Shown piece after piece: positions 8,733 through 17,148 of a stretch of 64,000 bases of DNA (position 1 is its first letter; each line of letters starts with the position of its first letter). The notes beneath the pieces are model-generated. The model saw only the letters and a program-made list of their open reading frames with translations, had not been told where the DNA came from and did not search any database. Origin of the DNA: Tsukamurella asaccharolytica (GTDB lineage: Bacteria > Actinomycetota > Actinomycetes > Mycobacteriales > Mycobacteriaceae); assembly GCF_007858435.1 (NCBI RefSeq), contig NZ_VIGW01000002.1, forward strand, positions 310,001-374,000, read 5' to 3'. Position numbers and translations under genes: made by a program.

Positions 8733-10721
8733 ATGTCCGACAAGAACAGCCGCCTCGTCCCCATCGCCGCGGGCCTCGCCTTCGGCTCCGAGATCAAGCG
8801 GTTCGGCCGCAGCCGGCTCACGCGCGCCGCGATCGTCGTGATGATGCTGCTGCCGCTGGTCTACGGTGCGCTCTACCTGTGGGCGTTCTGGGATCCGTTC
8901 GGCAACGTCAACAAGATGCCCGTCGCGCTCGTCAACGCCGACAAAGGGACCGAGGTCAACGGCCAGAAGATCAACGCAGGTGCCGAGGTCGAGAAGTCGC
9001 TCGCCGACGACAAGAGCCTCGACTGGAAGATCGTCTCCCCCGCCGAGGCGCAGCAGGGCGTCAAGGACGGCACCTACTACTTCATGCTGGAGCTGCCGGA
9101 GAACTTCTCCGCCGCCATCGCCTCACCCATGAGCGGGAAGCCCGAGAAGGCGCAACTGCGTGCCGTCTACAACGACGCCAACAACTACATCAGCTCCACC
9201 ATCGGCCAGACCGCGATGTCGCAGGTACTGGGCGCCGTCTCCACCCGCATCTCGGGACAGGCCGTGAATCAGGTGCTGTCGATGATGATCACCGCCGGCA
9301 CCGGCATCGAGCAGGCCGCCGACGGGGCGGGCAGGCTCCACGACGGCCTCGTGACCGCGAACGACGGTGCCGCACAGCTCGCGTCGGGTCTCGGAACCGC
9401 GAAGACCGGCTCGGCGCAGTTGCGGGCCGGCTCGCAGCAACTCTCCGACGGCATCACCCAGGCCACCGATCCCCTGCTCGCGGTGACCAAGGCGCTGTCC
9501 GGGCTCGGCGGGAACACCGCGCAGCTCCAGCAGAGCGCCGCCGCGCTCGCGGACGCCGCCGACAAGGCGGGCGTGTTCATCAAGACCCAGGACGCCACCC
9601 TGGCCGGCATCGACGCCGCGATCAAGCAGCTGGCCGCCAGCCCCGATCCGGTGGCGCAGCAGGCCGCGGAGGGACTGCGCGCCGTGCGGGCGCAGCTGGC
9701 GCAGTCCTCGGTGCCAGTGGCCGCCAAGCAGCAGGTCGTCGCGGCCTCCGACGCCGCCGCCGTGCTCACCGAGCAGCTGCGTACGCCGGGCAGCCCGCTC
9801 GCGGTCCTGCTCGGCAAGGTGGGCAACACCGGCGACGATCTGACCGCGAAGCTCACCGAACTCCGTTCCGGGGCGCAGCAACTCGCGGCCGGCAACGCCA
9901 CTCTCGATGACGGCATCACCCAGCTCTCGGACGGTGCGACCAAGCTCTCCGCCGGCACGGTGCAGCTGCGCGACGGCAGCCAGGAACTGGCCACCAAGCT
10001 GCACGAGGGCGCCGGTGCGGTGCCCAAGTGGTCGCCCGAGCAGACCTCGCAGGTCGCCCAGACCATCGGCGGGCCCGTCTCGCTGGACGCGCAGCACGAG
10101 AACCGCGCCCCGAACTTCGGCACCGGCATGGCGCCGTTCTTCCTCACGCTGGCGCTGTTCTTCGGCGCGCTGGTCCTGTGGATGGTGTTCCGCCCGTTGC
10201 AGAACCGCGCCATCGCCGCGGAGGTCCTCGCGATCCGCGTGGTGATGGCCAGCTACCTGCCCGCCGCCGCGATCGGGCTGTTCCAGGCGGTGATCCTGTA
10301 CTGCGTGGTCCGCTTCGGGCTGGGTCTCGAGGTGGCGCATCCCATCGCGATGGTCTTCTTCATGATGGGTCTGTCGCTGACCTTCATCGCCTTCACCCAG
10401 GCGGTGAACGCGCTCGTCGGGCCGGCGGTGGGCCGTGTGCTCATCATGGCGCTGCTCATGCTGCAGCTGGTGAGTTCCGGCGGTATGTATCCGGTGGAGA
10501 CCACAGCCAGACCCTTCCAGATCCTGCACACGTACGACCCGATGACCTACGGCGTCAACGGGTTGCGGCAGCTGATCCTGGGCGGCATCGATAACCGGCT
10601 CTGGCAGGCGATCGCGGTGCTGGCCTTCCTGTGGGTCGCTTCGGTCACGGTGTCGTGCCTGTCGGCCCGGCGGAACCGGCTGTGGAACCTCGACCGGCTC
10701 ATCCCCGCGATCAAGATCTGA
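8733..10721 (+). CDS. YhgE/Pip family ABC-2-like membrane protein
   Basis: The protein has 662 residues. One transmembrane helix lies near residues 30-52 (VVMMLLPLVYGALYLWAFWD), then the signature MPVALVNADKGTEVNGQKI, a long extracytoplasmic region with helical repeats of the type DGxxQLxxGxxxL (about residues 190-430), and five C-terminal helices (about 470-655) as in the Pip phage-receptor/ABC-2 group. GGAAGGA before ATG 8733 is a good ribosome site. Related proteins are phage receptors or parts of export machines for secreted proteins; the role here is unknown. The following acyltransferase frame is in the same reading frame, directly after the TGA. Confidence 0.85.
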   Translation: MSDKNSRLVPIAAGLAFGSEIKRFGRSRLTRAAIVVMMLLPLVYGALYLWAFWDPFGNVNKMPVALVNADKGTEVNGQKINAGAEVEKSLADDKSLDWKIVSPAEAQQGVKDGTYYFMLELPENFSAAIASPMSGKPEKAQLRAVYNDANNYISSTIGQTAMSQVLGAVSTRISGQAVNQVLSMMITAGTGIEQAADGAGRLHDGLVTANDGAAQLASGLGTAKTGSAQLRAGSQQLSDGITQATDPLLAVTKALSGLGGNTAQLQQSAAALADAADKAGVFIKTQDATLAGIDAAIKQLAASPDPVAQQAAEGLRAVRAQLAQSSVPVAAKQQVVAASDAAAVLTEQLRTPGSPLAVLLGKVGNTGDDLTAKLTELRSGAQQLAAGNATLDDGITQLSDGATKLSAGTVQLRDGSQELATKLHEGAGAVPKWSPEQTSQVAQTIGGPVSLDAQHENRAPNFGTGMAPFFLTLALFFGALVLWMVFRPLQNRAIAAEVLAIRVVMASYLPAAAIGLFQAVILYCVVRFGLGLEVAHPIAMVFFMMGLSLTFIAFTQAVNALVGPAVGRVLIMALLMLQLVSSGGMYPVETTARPFQILHTYDPMTYGVNGLRQLILGGIDNRLWQAIAVLAFLWVASVTVSCLSARRNRLWNLDRLIPAIKI

Positions 10722-10796
10722 GGCGTCATCGCTCCCGCCCCGCGCTCCGGCCATATCCCCGCCCTCACGGGCCTGCGGGCGCTGGCCGCGTTCGGG

Positions 10797-11816
10797 GTGT
10801 GCGTGACGCATGCCGCGTTCTGGGGCGGTGACTTCACCCCGGACACACTCGGCGCCGCCTACGCGCGACTGGAGACCGCGGTGCCCGTGTTCTTCGCGCT
10901 GTCGGGGTTCCTGCTGGTGCGACCGTGGATCCGGGCGCGCGGCGCCGAGGGTTCCACTGCTGGTCCAGCACCGGATACGCGGCGCTACTTCGTCGCGCGG
11001 GCGTGGCGGATCCTGCCCGCGTACTGGGCGGTGGTCACCGCCGTCTACGTCATCTACCTGTGGCGGCCCGACGGTTCGCCGCACGGGCAGGGGTGGGGCG
11101 ACTACCTGCGGCATCTGACCTTCACGCAGATCTACGGCGTCGGGCACGTGCGCACCGGACTGACGCAGATGTGGAGCATGTGCGTGGAAGTCGCCTTCTA
11201 CCTGCTACTTCCACTGCTGGGCCTGTGGCTGATGCGCACGCGGCGGGCCTGGACGGTGCCGGCAGCGATGGTCGCCGTCTCGGTGGGCTGGCTGGTGCTG
11301 GTGATCGCGACGGAGGCCTTCGGCAAGACGGCGCGGTCGTGGCCCCCGGGCTTCGCCGCCGCGTTCGCCGCCGGTATCGCGGTGGCGCTGCTGGTCGATC
11401 GGGTGCGCCTGCCGCGGTGGCCGCTGCTGCTCGTGGCGGCGGGGGCCTACGGAATACTCCTCACTCCGCTCGCGGGGCCGATCGACCTCCGGGTGCCGAC
11501 GCCCGCCCAGGGGGTGACGAAATTCCTGCTGGAGGCGCTGATCGGCGGGCTGCTGGTGGCGGCGTTCGCGACCGGACCGTCGCGCGTGCTGGGGTCGCGC
11601 CCGATGGTGTGGCTCGGCTCGATCAGTTACGAGTTCTTCCTCCTTCACGTGATCGTCATGGAGTTCGTGGTGCTGGACCTGTTCGGCTGGTCGCTGTTCA
11701 CCGGTTCCACGTGGCCCATCGTCGTGGTGACGACCGCGATCACCGTCGTACTGGCGTGGGGACTGCGCGCCGGCGTCGAGCGGATCCGCGCAGCGGGCGA
11801 TCGCGCACCGTCTTAG
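10797..11816 (+). CDS. Membrane acyltransferase (acyltransferase-3 family), start unclear
   Basis: The family signature HIPALTGLRALAAFGVCVTHA spans about 10752-10815 (read in two overlapping parts), followed by VFFALSGFLL and about ten transmembrane helices, as in O-acetyl/acyl transferases that modify surface glycans or lipids. The listed start is the first GTG (10797), but the conserved first helix begins upstream. Between the YhgE stop at 10719-10721 and that GTG there is no in-frame ATG, GTG or TTG. The true start may be a rare codon (ATC 10728, four bases after GAGG), or the gene may be read through from YhgE, which is in the same frame. Confidence 0.75.
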   Translation: MCVTHAAFWGGDFTPDTLGAAYARLETAVPVFFALSGFLLVRPWIRARGAEGSTAGPAPDTRRYFVARAWRILPAYWAVVTAVYVIYLWRPDGSPHGQGWGDYLRHLTFTQIYGVGHVRTGLTQMWSMCVEVAFYLLLPLLGLWLMRTRRAWTVPAAMVAVSVGWLVLVIATEAFGKTARSWPPGFAAAFAAGIAVALLVDRVRLPRWPLLLVAAGAYGILLTPLAGPIDLRVPTPAQGVTKFLLEALIGGLLVAAFATGPSRVLGSRPMVWLGSISYEFFLLHVIVMEFVVLDLFGWSLFTGSTWPIVVVTTAITVVLAWGLRAGVERIRAAGDRAPS

Positions 11817-11840
11817 TGGGCGCAGGGTGCTCCACAGCAG

Positions 11841-11859
11841 CCATGCGTGCCACGCATGG
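11841..11859. terminator. Perfect palindrome between convergent genes
   Basis: CCATGCGTG-C-CACGCATGG is a perfect 9-bp inverted repeat between the convergent acyltransferase and 11911-12411 genes, so it could end both transcripts. There is no T-run. The stem resembles that at 4473-4493 (CCATGCG...CGCATGG), so it could also be a repeated element. Confidence 0.5.
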
Positions 11860-11910
11860 CAAACGATTCCGCATCACTGAACGAACGATCGACCCGCAGC
11901 GCGGGCCGGC

Positions 11911-12411
11911 TCAGCGGAGGAGGGTGGCGGTCACCGCGTCGATGATCGGTCGGCGCTGAGCCGACGGCGCATCCCACAGCTTGCCGGTCAGGGCCTCGAG
12001 GGCCGCGACCTTGGGTTCGAGCTCGCCCAGGGCCTTCGTGCGCTCCTCACCGGACAGCTGCGACGCGGCGATGATCTGGTCGTCCAGCGCGAAGACCGCA
12101 TCGTCGAGGGCGGCGAGGTCGGATTCGGGGCCGTCGATCGCGGAGTCCGCGGGCGGCGGGACGGCGGGGGCGAAGGCACCGCGGTGCACGTCGGCGATGG
12201 CGTAGCGGGTGCGCTGGTGCAGGAGCGCCTCGGTGGAGGTGGCGTTCGCCCACTCGGCGGGGGCGCGACCGGGGCGACCGGGGATGAGATCACCGGAGTT
12301 GGCGAAGTCCTTGATCTGCTTGTTGGAATCGCGCAGGAACCACACGACACCTATGAGGATGAGCACGGCCACCACCGCGACCACGACGACGACCGCGATG
12401 CCGAAGCTCAT
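11911..12411 (-). CDS. Hypothetical protein with N-terminal membrane anchor
   Basis: The protein has 166 residues. Residues 4-26 are a strong hydrophobic helix (AVVVVVAVVAVLILIGVVWF), then a basic residue and a soluble part. That part has a proline-rich linker (about residues 40-52 and 80-95) and two acidic helices (DLAALDDAVFALDDQI and LEPKVAALEALTGKLW). It looks like a single-pass protein with a coiled-coil-like tail. It lies just downstream of fadA2 in the same direction, separated by 124 bases. I recognise no family and assign no function. Confidence 0.7.
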   Translation of the reverse strand: MSFGIAVVVVVAVVAVLILIGVVWFLRDSNKQIKDFANSGDLIPGRPGRAPAEWANATSTEALLHQRTRYAIADVHRGAFAPAVPPPADSAIDGPESDLAALDDAVFALDDQIIAASQLSGEERTKALGELEPKVAALEALTGKLWDAPSAQRRPIIDAVTATLLR

Positions 12412-12535
12412 TCGCTCCTCCTGGAGATCCGTGTGCGGCGCTGTTCGGCGATCACGCCGGCGCAGGCCCCGACCCGTGATGGTGTCGTATCCACCACCCT
12501 AGGCGGCCGGGGCCCGCTGCACCGGCGCTTGGGAA

Positions 12536-13819
12536 TCAGCCCTCGATGATGGCGGTGATGCCCTGGCCGCCGGCGGCGCAGATCGAGACCAGCGCGCGAC
12601 CGCCGCCGTTCTCGTGGATCTGCTTCGCGGCGGAGGCCACGATGCGGCCGCCGGTCGCGGCGAACGGGTGGCCGGCCGCCAGCGACGAGCCGTTGACGTT
12701 GAGCTTGCTGCGGTCGATCGAGCCGAGCGGCGTGTCCAGGCCGAGGCGGTCCTTGCAGTACTCGGCCGACTCCCAGGCCTGCAGCGTCGCGAGCACCACG
12801 GAGGCGAAGGCCTCATGGATCTCGTAGTAGTCGAAGTCCTGCAGCGTCAGGCCGTTGCGCGCCAGCAGCTTCGGCACCGCGTAGGTCGGCGCCATGAGCA
12901 GGCCGTCCTTGCCGCCGACGTAATCCACGGCCGAGTACTCGACGTCCTTGAGGTACGCGAGCACGGGCAGGCCGCGCTCCGCCGCCCACTCGTCGCTCGA
13001 GAGCAGCACCGTCGACGCGCCGTCGGTGAGCGGCGTGGAGTTGCCGGCCGTCATCGTCGCGTCGCCCAGCGAGACGCCGAAGACGGGCTTGAGCGTCGCG
13101 AGCTTCTCGACCGACGAATCGGGCCGCAGGTTGTCGTCGCGGGTGAGGCCGAGGTACGGGGTGATCAGGTCATCGAAGAAGCCTCGGTCGTAGGCGGCGG
13201 CCATGTTCTTGTGACTGAGGTAGGCCAGCTCGTCCTGCTCGGCGCGCGAGACGCCGAACTCCTTGGCAGTGATCGCGGCGTGCTCGCCCATCGACATGCC
13301 GGTGCGGGGCTCACCATTGCGCGGAATGTCGATGCCGAGGTTGGCGGGGAGCTTGCCGAGCAGCTTGAGGCGGTCGACGGTGCTCGATGCGCGGTTGAGC
13401 TCGAGCATCACCTTGCGCATGCCCTCGGAGACGCCGATCGGGGCGTCGGAGGTGGTGTCGACGCCGCCGCCGACGGCCGCCTCGTAACGGCCGAGCTGGA
13501 TGCCCTGGGCCGCGGCGTTGATCGCCTGCAGGCCGGTGGCACAGGCCTGCTGCACGTCGAAGGCCGGCGTGTAGGGGCTCAGCGGGCTGCCGAGCACCGA
13601 CTCGCGGATCAGATTGAAGTCCCGGCTGTGCTTGAGCACTGCGCCACCGACCACGGTGCCCAGCTGCTCGCCCTGCAGGTTGAAGCGGCTCACCAGACCA
13701 TTGAGCGCGGCGGTGAACATGTCCTGGTTGCTAGCCTTCGCGTAAGCGCGGTCCGAGCGGGCGAAGGGGATCCGATTACCGCCGAGGATGGCCACCGGAC
13801 GGGTTTCGATGTTTGCCAC
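12536..13819 (-). CDS. fadA2: Acetyl-CoA C-acyltransferase (thiolase) FadA2
   Basis: The protein has 427 residues with all thiolase landmarks: acylated cysteine in [11 protein letters not shown] (about residue 90), EIHEAFA, the histidine motif [15 protein letters not shown] and the second cysteine in SICAAGGQG near the C-terminus. It cleaves 3-ketoacyl-CoA or condenses acetyl-CoA. The GTG start at 13819 follows GGGAGAA; longer starts would run into the promoter. It is divergent from fabG4-htdX, exactly as fadA2 (Rv0243) is from fabG4-htdX in M. tuberculosis, and shares their palindromic control region. Confidence 0.92.
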   Translation of the reverse strand: MANIETRPVAILGGNRIPFARSDRAYAKASNQDMFTAALNGLVSRFNLQGEQLGTVVGGAVLKHSRDFNLIRESVLGSPLSPYTPAFDVQQACATGLQAINAAAQGIQLGRYEAAVGGGVDTTSDAPIGVSEGMRKVMLELNRASSTVDRLKLLGKLPANLGIDIPRNGEPRTGMSMGEHAAITAKEFGVSRAEQDELAYLSHKNMAAAYDRGFFDDLITPYLGLTRDDNLRPDSSVEKLATLKPVFGVSLGDATMTAGNSTPLTDGASTVLLSSDEWAAERGLPVLAYLKDVEYSAVDYVGGKDGLLMAPTYAVPKLLARNGLTLQDFDYYEIHEAFASVVLATLQAWESAEYCKDRLGLDTPLGSIDRSKLNVNGSSLAAGHPFAATGGRIVASAAKQIHENGGGRALVSICAAGGQGITAIIEG

Positions 13820-13845
13820 GGGTTCTCCCAGTGATCGAGGGTTGC

Positions 13846-13874
13846 TACTACCGAGTATTCTTACTCTGGAGTAA
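13846..13874. promoter_or_regulatory. Tandem operators in the fadA2-fabG4 divergent promoter
   Basis: TTACTCTGGAGTAA (13861-13874) is a perfect 14-bp dyad. TACTACCGAGTA (13846-13857) is a second one, centred 16 bp away. Together with the pair before fadE5 they give a consensus near TTAC[CT]-N4-[AG]GTAA. Placement in the 104-bp gap can control both divergent genes. Confidence 0.6.
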
Positions 13875-13883
13875 GTTGCTTGT

Positions 13884-13922
13884 CGATAGCCTATCGGAAC
13901 GCCACACGGATGAGGTACCTCA
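13884..13922. promoter_or_regulatory. Two further palindromes before fabG4
   Basis: CGATAGCCTATCG (13884-13896) and TGAGGTACCTCA (13911-13922) are both perfect palindromes. The second covers the GAGG ribosome site of fabG4 and ends one base before the ATG, so it could also fold in the mRNA. Confidence 0.4.
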
Positions 13923-13923
13923 C

Positions 13924-15282
13924 ATGCCTGATGCACCCAGCACGGATTTCTACGCGGCCTTCGTGAAGTCGGGCCCCGGCTCCTTCCTGGCCAGCCGACT
14001 CGGCCTCCCGCAGCCGCCCGTCCTGCGCCGCTACCAGGCCGGCAAGCCCGCGCTTGCCGGCCCCGTCCTCCTCGGCGGCCAGGGCCGCCTCGTCGAGCCC
14101 GTTCGCGAACTGCTCGCCGACTACGACCTCGTCGTCAACAACGGCGGCGCCCGCGGTGCTGAGAAGCTCGGCGGCGCGGTCTTCGACGCCACCGGCATCA
14201 CCAACATCGACGATCTCAAGGGCCTGTACGAGTTCTTCGGTCCGCAGATCCGCTCGCTCGGCAACAGCGCCCGCCTCGTGGTGCTCGGCACCACTCCGGA
14301 GCTGATCGAGGACCTCGACGAGCACATCGTCCAGCGCGCTCTCGAGGGCTTCACCCGATCGGTCGCCAAGGAGCTGCGCGACGGCGCCACCGCCCAGCTC
14401 GTCTACGTGCACCCGAACGCCTCGACCGGCGCCTCGGGCCTCGCGTCGACCCTGCGCTTCCTCCTGTCGGGCAAGTCGGCGTACGTCGACGCCCAGGTCA
14501 TCCGCATCACCGATAAGGACGCCACCGCCCCGGCGGATTGGGACAAGCCACTCGCGGGCAAGGTCGCGCTGGTCACCGGCGCCGCCCGCGGCATCGGCGC
14601 CACCATCGCCGAGGTCCTCTCGCGCGACGGTGCCCACGTCATCGCCGCCGACATCCCCGCCGCCGGCGAGGCGCTGTCGGAGGTCGCGAACAAGGTCGGC
14701 GGCACCGCGCTGCCGCTGGACGTGACCGCACCCGACGCCGGCGCGAAGATCGCCGCGCTGGTCAAGTCGCGCCACAGCGGCCTCGACATCGTCGTCAACA
14801 ACGCCGGGATCACCCGCGACAAGCTGCTCGCCAACATGGACGAGAGCAAGTGGAACTCGGTCATGGCCGTCAACCTCAAGGCCCCGAAGCAGCTGGTCGA
14901 CGACCTGCTCGCCGCGGACGCGCTCAACGAGGGCGGCTCCGTCGTCGACGTCTCGTCGATCGCCGGTATCGCGGGCAACCGCGGCCAAACCAACTACGGC
15001 GCGACCAAGGCCGGCGTCATCGGCATCGTCGACGCCTACACGCCGGTCCTGGCGAAGAAGAACATCACCATCAACGCCGTGGCGCCCGGCTTCATCGAGA
15101 CCGCCATGACCGCCGCGATCCCGCTGGCCACCCGCCAGGCCGGCCGCCTCATGAACTCGCTGCAGCAGGGTGGCCAGACCGTGGACGTCGCGGAGACCAT
15201 CTCCTACTTCGCCGCGCCCTCTTCGGCCGCCGTGACCGGCAACGTCGTGCGCGTCTGCGGTCAGAGCCTGCTGGGGGCCTGA
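13924..15282 (+). CDS. fabG4: 3-oxoacyl-ACP/CoA reductase FabG4 (high-molecular-weight type)
   Basis: The protein has 452 residues, matching the long FabG4 type: an N-terminal flavodoxin-like domain (about residues 1-200, [16 protein letters not shown]) followed by a full short-chain dehydrogenase. The cofactor loop [12 protein letters not shown] lies near residue 216, [11 protein letters not shown] follows, and the catalytic serine/tyrosine/lysine are in VSSIAGIAG and TNYGATKAG (about residues 340-363). It reduces 3-ketoacyl thioesters with NAD(P)H. ATG 13924 follows GAGG at 13912-13915. htdX starts 2 bases after its stop, forming an elongation/oxidation pair with fadA2. Confidence 0.93.
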   Translation: MPDAPSTDFYAAFVKSGPGSFLASRLGLPQPPVLRRYQAGKPALAGPVLLGGQGRLVEPVRELLADYDLVVNNGGARGAEKLGGAVFDATGITNIDDLKGLYEFFGPQIRSLGNSARLVVLGTTPELIEDLDEHIVQRALEGFTRSVAKELRDGATAQLVYVHPNASTGASGLASTLRFLLSGKSAYVDAQVIRITDKDATAPADWDKPLAGKVALVTGAARGIGATIAEVLSRDGAHVIAADIPAAGEALSEVANKVGGTALPLDVTAPDAGAKIAALVKSRHSGLDIVVNNAGITRDKLLANMDESKWNSVMAVNLKAPKQLVDDLLAADALNEGGSVVDVSSIAGIAGNRGQTNYGATKAGVIGIVDAYTPVLAKKNITINAVAPGFIETAMTAAIPLATRQAGRLMNSLQQGGQTVDVAETISYFAAPSSAAVTGNVVRVCGQSLLGA

Positions 15283-15284
15283 TC

Positions 15285-16175
15285 ATGGCCACCAAGACCA
15301 CCGTCCTGCAGGCGCCGCCGTCGAGCCTGTCCGTGCTCACGCGCGGTCTGCGCGGCATCCTGCCCGTGATCGGCAAGCAGGGCCCGCTCAAGCCGGAGAC
15401 CCCGCTGCCGGACCGGACCGTCGAGCTCACCGTCGACGTGGATCCCGTGCGGGTCGGCGAGTACTGCGACGCCGTCGGGCTGAAGAACACCGGCGAGGTA
15501 CCCGTGATGTACCTCTACGTGCTCTCCTTCCCGCTGATCATGGACCTGTTCCTGGCAGACGACTTCCCTGCTGCGGCGGTGGGGTCCGTGCACGTGGAGA
15601 ACACGCTCACGCGGCGGCGCCGGGTGGTGCCGGGCGAGAAGCTCACGCTGCGCACGTCGGTGGGCGACCTGCGCGAGCATCGCAAGGGCATGCTGATCGA
15701 CTTCACCACCGAGTTCACCGACGCCTCCGGCGCGTCGGTGGCCTCCGAGGTGTCGACGATGCTGATCCAGCAGAAGACGTCGCTGTCCGGCGAGCCGTCC
15801 GGTCCCCCGCCCAAGGAGGCACGCCCCGGCGCCCCCGACGCGCTGCTGTCGGCCGACGGTGCGCTCATCCGCCGCTACGCCGGCGTCAGCGGTGACCGGA
15901 ACCCGATCCACATGTCGCCGATCGGCGGCAAGGCGTTCGGCTTCCCGTCGTCGATCGCGCACGGCGCGTGGACGGCCGCGGCGATGCTCCGCGTCGTCGA
16001 GGGCCACGTCCCCGACGCAGTGGTGCACCACGTGCGCTTCGGCCGGCCCGTGATCCTGCCGGCGCGCATCGGCTTGTACGTCACGCGCGATGAGGCCACC
16101 GGCGGCACCGAGATCGTCGCGAAGGACCTCAAGAAGGGATTCCCGCACGTGACGGCCACCGTCACGCCGCTGTAG
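15285..16175 (+). CDS. htdX: (3R)-hydroxyacyl-thioester dehydratase HtdX (MaoC family)
   Basis: The protein has 296 residues with a double hot-dog arrangement. The C-terminal half carries the hydratase-2 motif GDRNPIHMSPIGGKAFGFPS (about residues 203-222), with the catalytic Asp/His, then IAHG. It interconverts 3-hydroxyacyl and 2-enoyl thioesters, the step next to FabG4. It begins 2 bases after the fabG4 stop and is clearly cotranscribed. Two hairpins follow the stop. Family assignment is strong; ACP versus CoA preference cannot be seen. Confidence 0.92.
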   Translation: MATKTTVLQAPPSSLSVLTRGLRGILPVIGKQGPLKPETPLPDRTVELTVDVDPVRVGEYCDAVGLKNTGEVPVMYLYVLSFPLIMDLFLADDFPAAAVGSVHVENTLTRRRRVVPGEKLTLRTSVGDLREHRKGMLIDFTTEFTDASGASVASEVSTMLIQQKTSLSGEPSGPPPKEARPGAPDALLSADGALIRRYAGVSGDRNPIHMSPIGGKAFGFPSSIAHGAWTAAAMLRVVEGHVPDAVVHHVRFGRPVILPARIGLYVTRDEATGGTEIVAKDLKKGFPHVTATVTPL

Positions 16176-16190
16176 GTTCCTGTTCCACGG

Positions 16191-16221
16191 CTGCCCGCCC
16201 GGCTTCGGCCGCGGCGGGCAG
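16191..16221 (+). terminator. Hairpin after htdX
   Basis: CTGCCCGCC and GGCGGGCAG form a perfect 9-bp stem 15 bases after the htdX stop; the loop can fold further (GGC..GCC). There is no T-run, as is usual for this G+C range. Confidence 0.6.
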
Positions 16222-16270
16222 CGTCGTCTGGGCTCTCTCGTCGAGAGCGGATGGAACGCCCTCGAACGAC

Positions 16271-16306
16271 CGCGAGGCCGGCCTCGGTGAGGAGACCGGC
16301 CTCGCG
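16271..16306. terminator. Hairpin between convergent htdX and csbD
   Basis: CGCGAGGCCGG (16271-16281) pairs perfectly with CCGGCCTCGCG (16296-16306) across a 14-base loop. It lies 25 bases beyond the csbD stop on the minus strand and can serve either direction. Confidence 0.55.
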
Positions 16307-16331
16307 CTGGGCGTTCGCACGCCCGAGCGTG

Positions 16332-16541
16332 TCAGTTGCCCGACAGCTTGTTCTTGACGGCGTCGACGCCGTCCTTGACCTTGTCCGCGACGTCAGCGAC
16401 CTTGTCCTTCACGGCCGCGATGCCCTGATCCGCCTGACCCTCGGCCTTGAGCTCGTCGTTCCCGGTGGCGGCACCAGCAGCCTCCTTGGCGCGACCCTTG
16501 AGGTCCTCGGCCTTGTTCTTGGCGTCGTCTGCGATTCCCAT
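16332..16541 (-). CDS. CsbD-family stress protein
   Basis: The 69-residue protein is highly charged and helical: KNKAEDLKGRAKEAAGAATG, then a second amphipathic helix, ending in a C-terminal lysine-rich tail. Length and composition match CsbD-like proteins, which are induced by general stress (sigma-B type in firmicutes and actinobacteria) and whose biochemical role is unknown. GGAAGT before the ATG is a usable ribosome site. It is the last gene downstream of the Asp23-type operon in the same direction, 73 bases after it. Confidence 0.85.
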   Translation of the reverse strand: MGIADDAKNKAEDLKGRAKEAAGAATGNDELKAEGQADQGIAAVKDKVADVADKVKDGVDAVKNKLSGN

Positions 16542-16614
16542 GTCAGTACTTCCTTTCGGTTGGGTACAACATTCATGCTCGGAGGATGTTCTCCAAGTCC
16601 GTTGTGCTGGCGGG

Positions 16615-17148
16615 CTACTTGTCCTCGCCGTTCACCACGACCTGCAACCCGACGTCGGGGTTGGTCGCTGCGGTGACTTCCCGCTGCGTGGAGCGGGCCA
16701 ACACGGCCAGCTCTTTCACCGGTGCGCCGCGGGCTGCGGTGACCCGCACTCGGATCAGCGGTTGTCCCTTGTGCTCGAGCGTCGTCGAGCGCGCCTTGAC
16801 GATCAGCGGATTGCTCGAGAGATCCTCTGCCACAGCGTCCGCGATCTTGTCGAGATCGACGGTTCCGCCGTCCGTCGCCGAGACGGTCTTCGCCGAGTTG
16901 GTGACCAGGTGCCGGAGCAGCAGCCACAGGGCGATGAGCACGATCAGCACGCCGCCGATACCGACAACCGCGGGCCACCACGGCTGCTCCGGAACCCGTG
17001 CGATCTCGTCCGGCCTCAGCCGGTGGGTTGCGGAGACCACGGTGCTTTCGCCGAGCCGGTAGGCGAGCAGCCACCCACCGCCGGCGAGCAGGAGGAGTCC
17101 CACGAGCAGCGTGAGCCCTCGGTCGAGAACACGAGTGGATGCCTTCAT
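16615..17148 (-). CDS. AmaP-like membrane protein of the Asp23 operon
   Basis: The protein has 177 residues. Two transmembrane helices (about residues 12-30 and 60-80, the latter VGIGGVLIVLIALWLLLRHL) enclose an external loop. The cytoplasmic C-terminal 95 residues form a small alpha/beta domain ending in VGLQVVVNGEDK. This is the layout of alkaline-shock membrane anchor proteins that bind Asp23 to the membrane. Its ATG overlaps the upstream stop (ATGA), so it is translationally coupled to the DUF6286 gene. The call rests on topology and operon context more than on residues. Confidence 0.7.
   Translation of the reverse strand: MKASTRVLDRGLTLLVGLLLLAGGGWLLAYRLGESTVVSATHRLRPDEIARVPEQPWWPAVVGIGGVLIVLIALWLLLRHLVTNSAKTVSATDGGTVDLDKIADAVAEDLSSNPLIVKARSTTLEHKGQPLIRVRVTAARGAPVKELAVLARSTQREVTAATNPDVGLQVVVNGEDK

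Noticed and set aside
9123-11147. 674-codon minus-strand open frame
   Set aside because: Covers the YhgE and acyltransferase genes antisense and resembles no protein.
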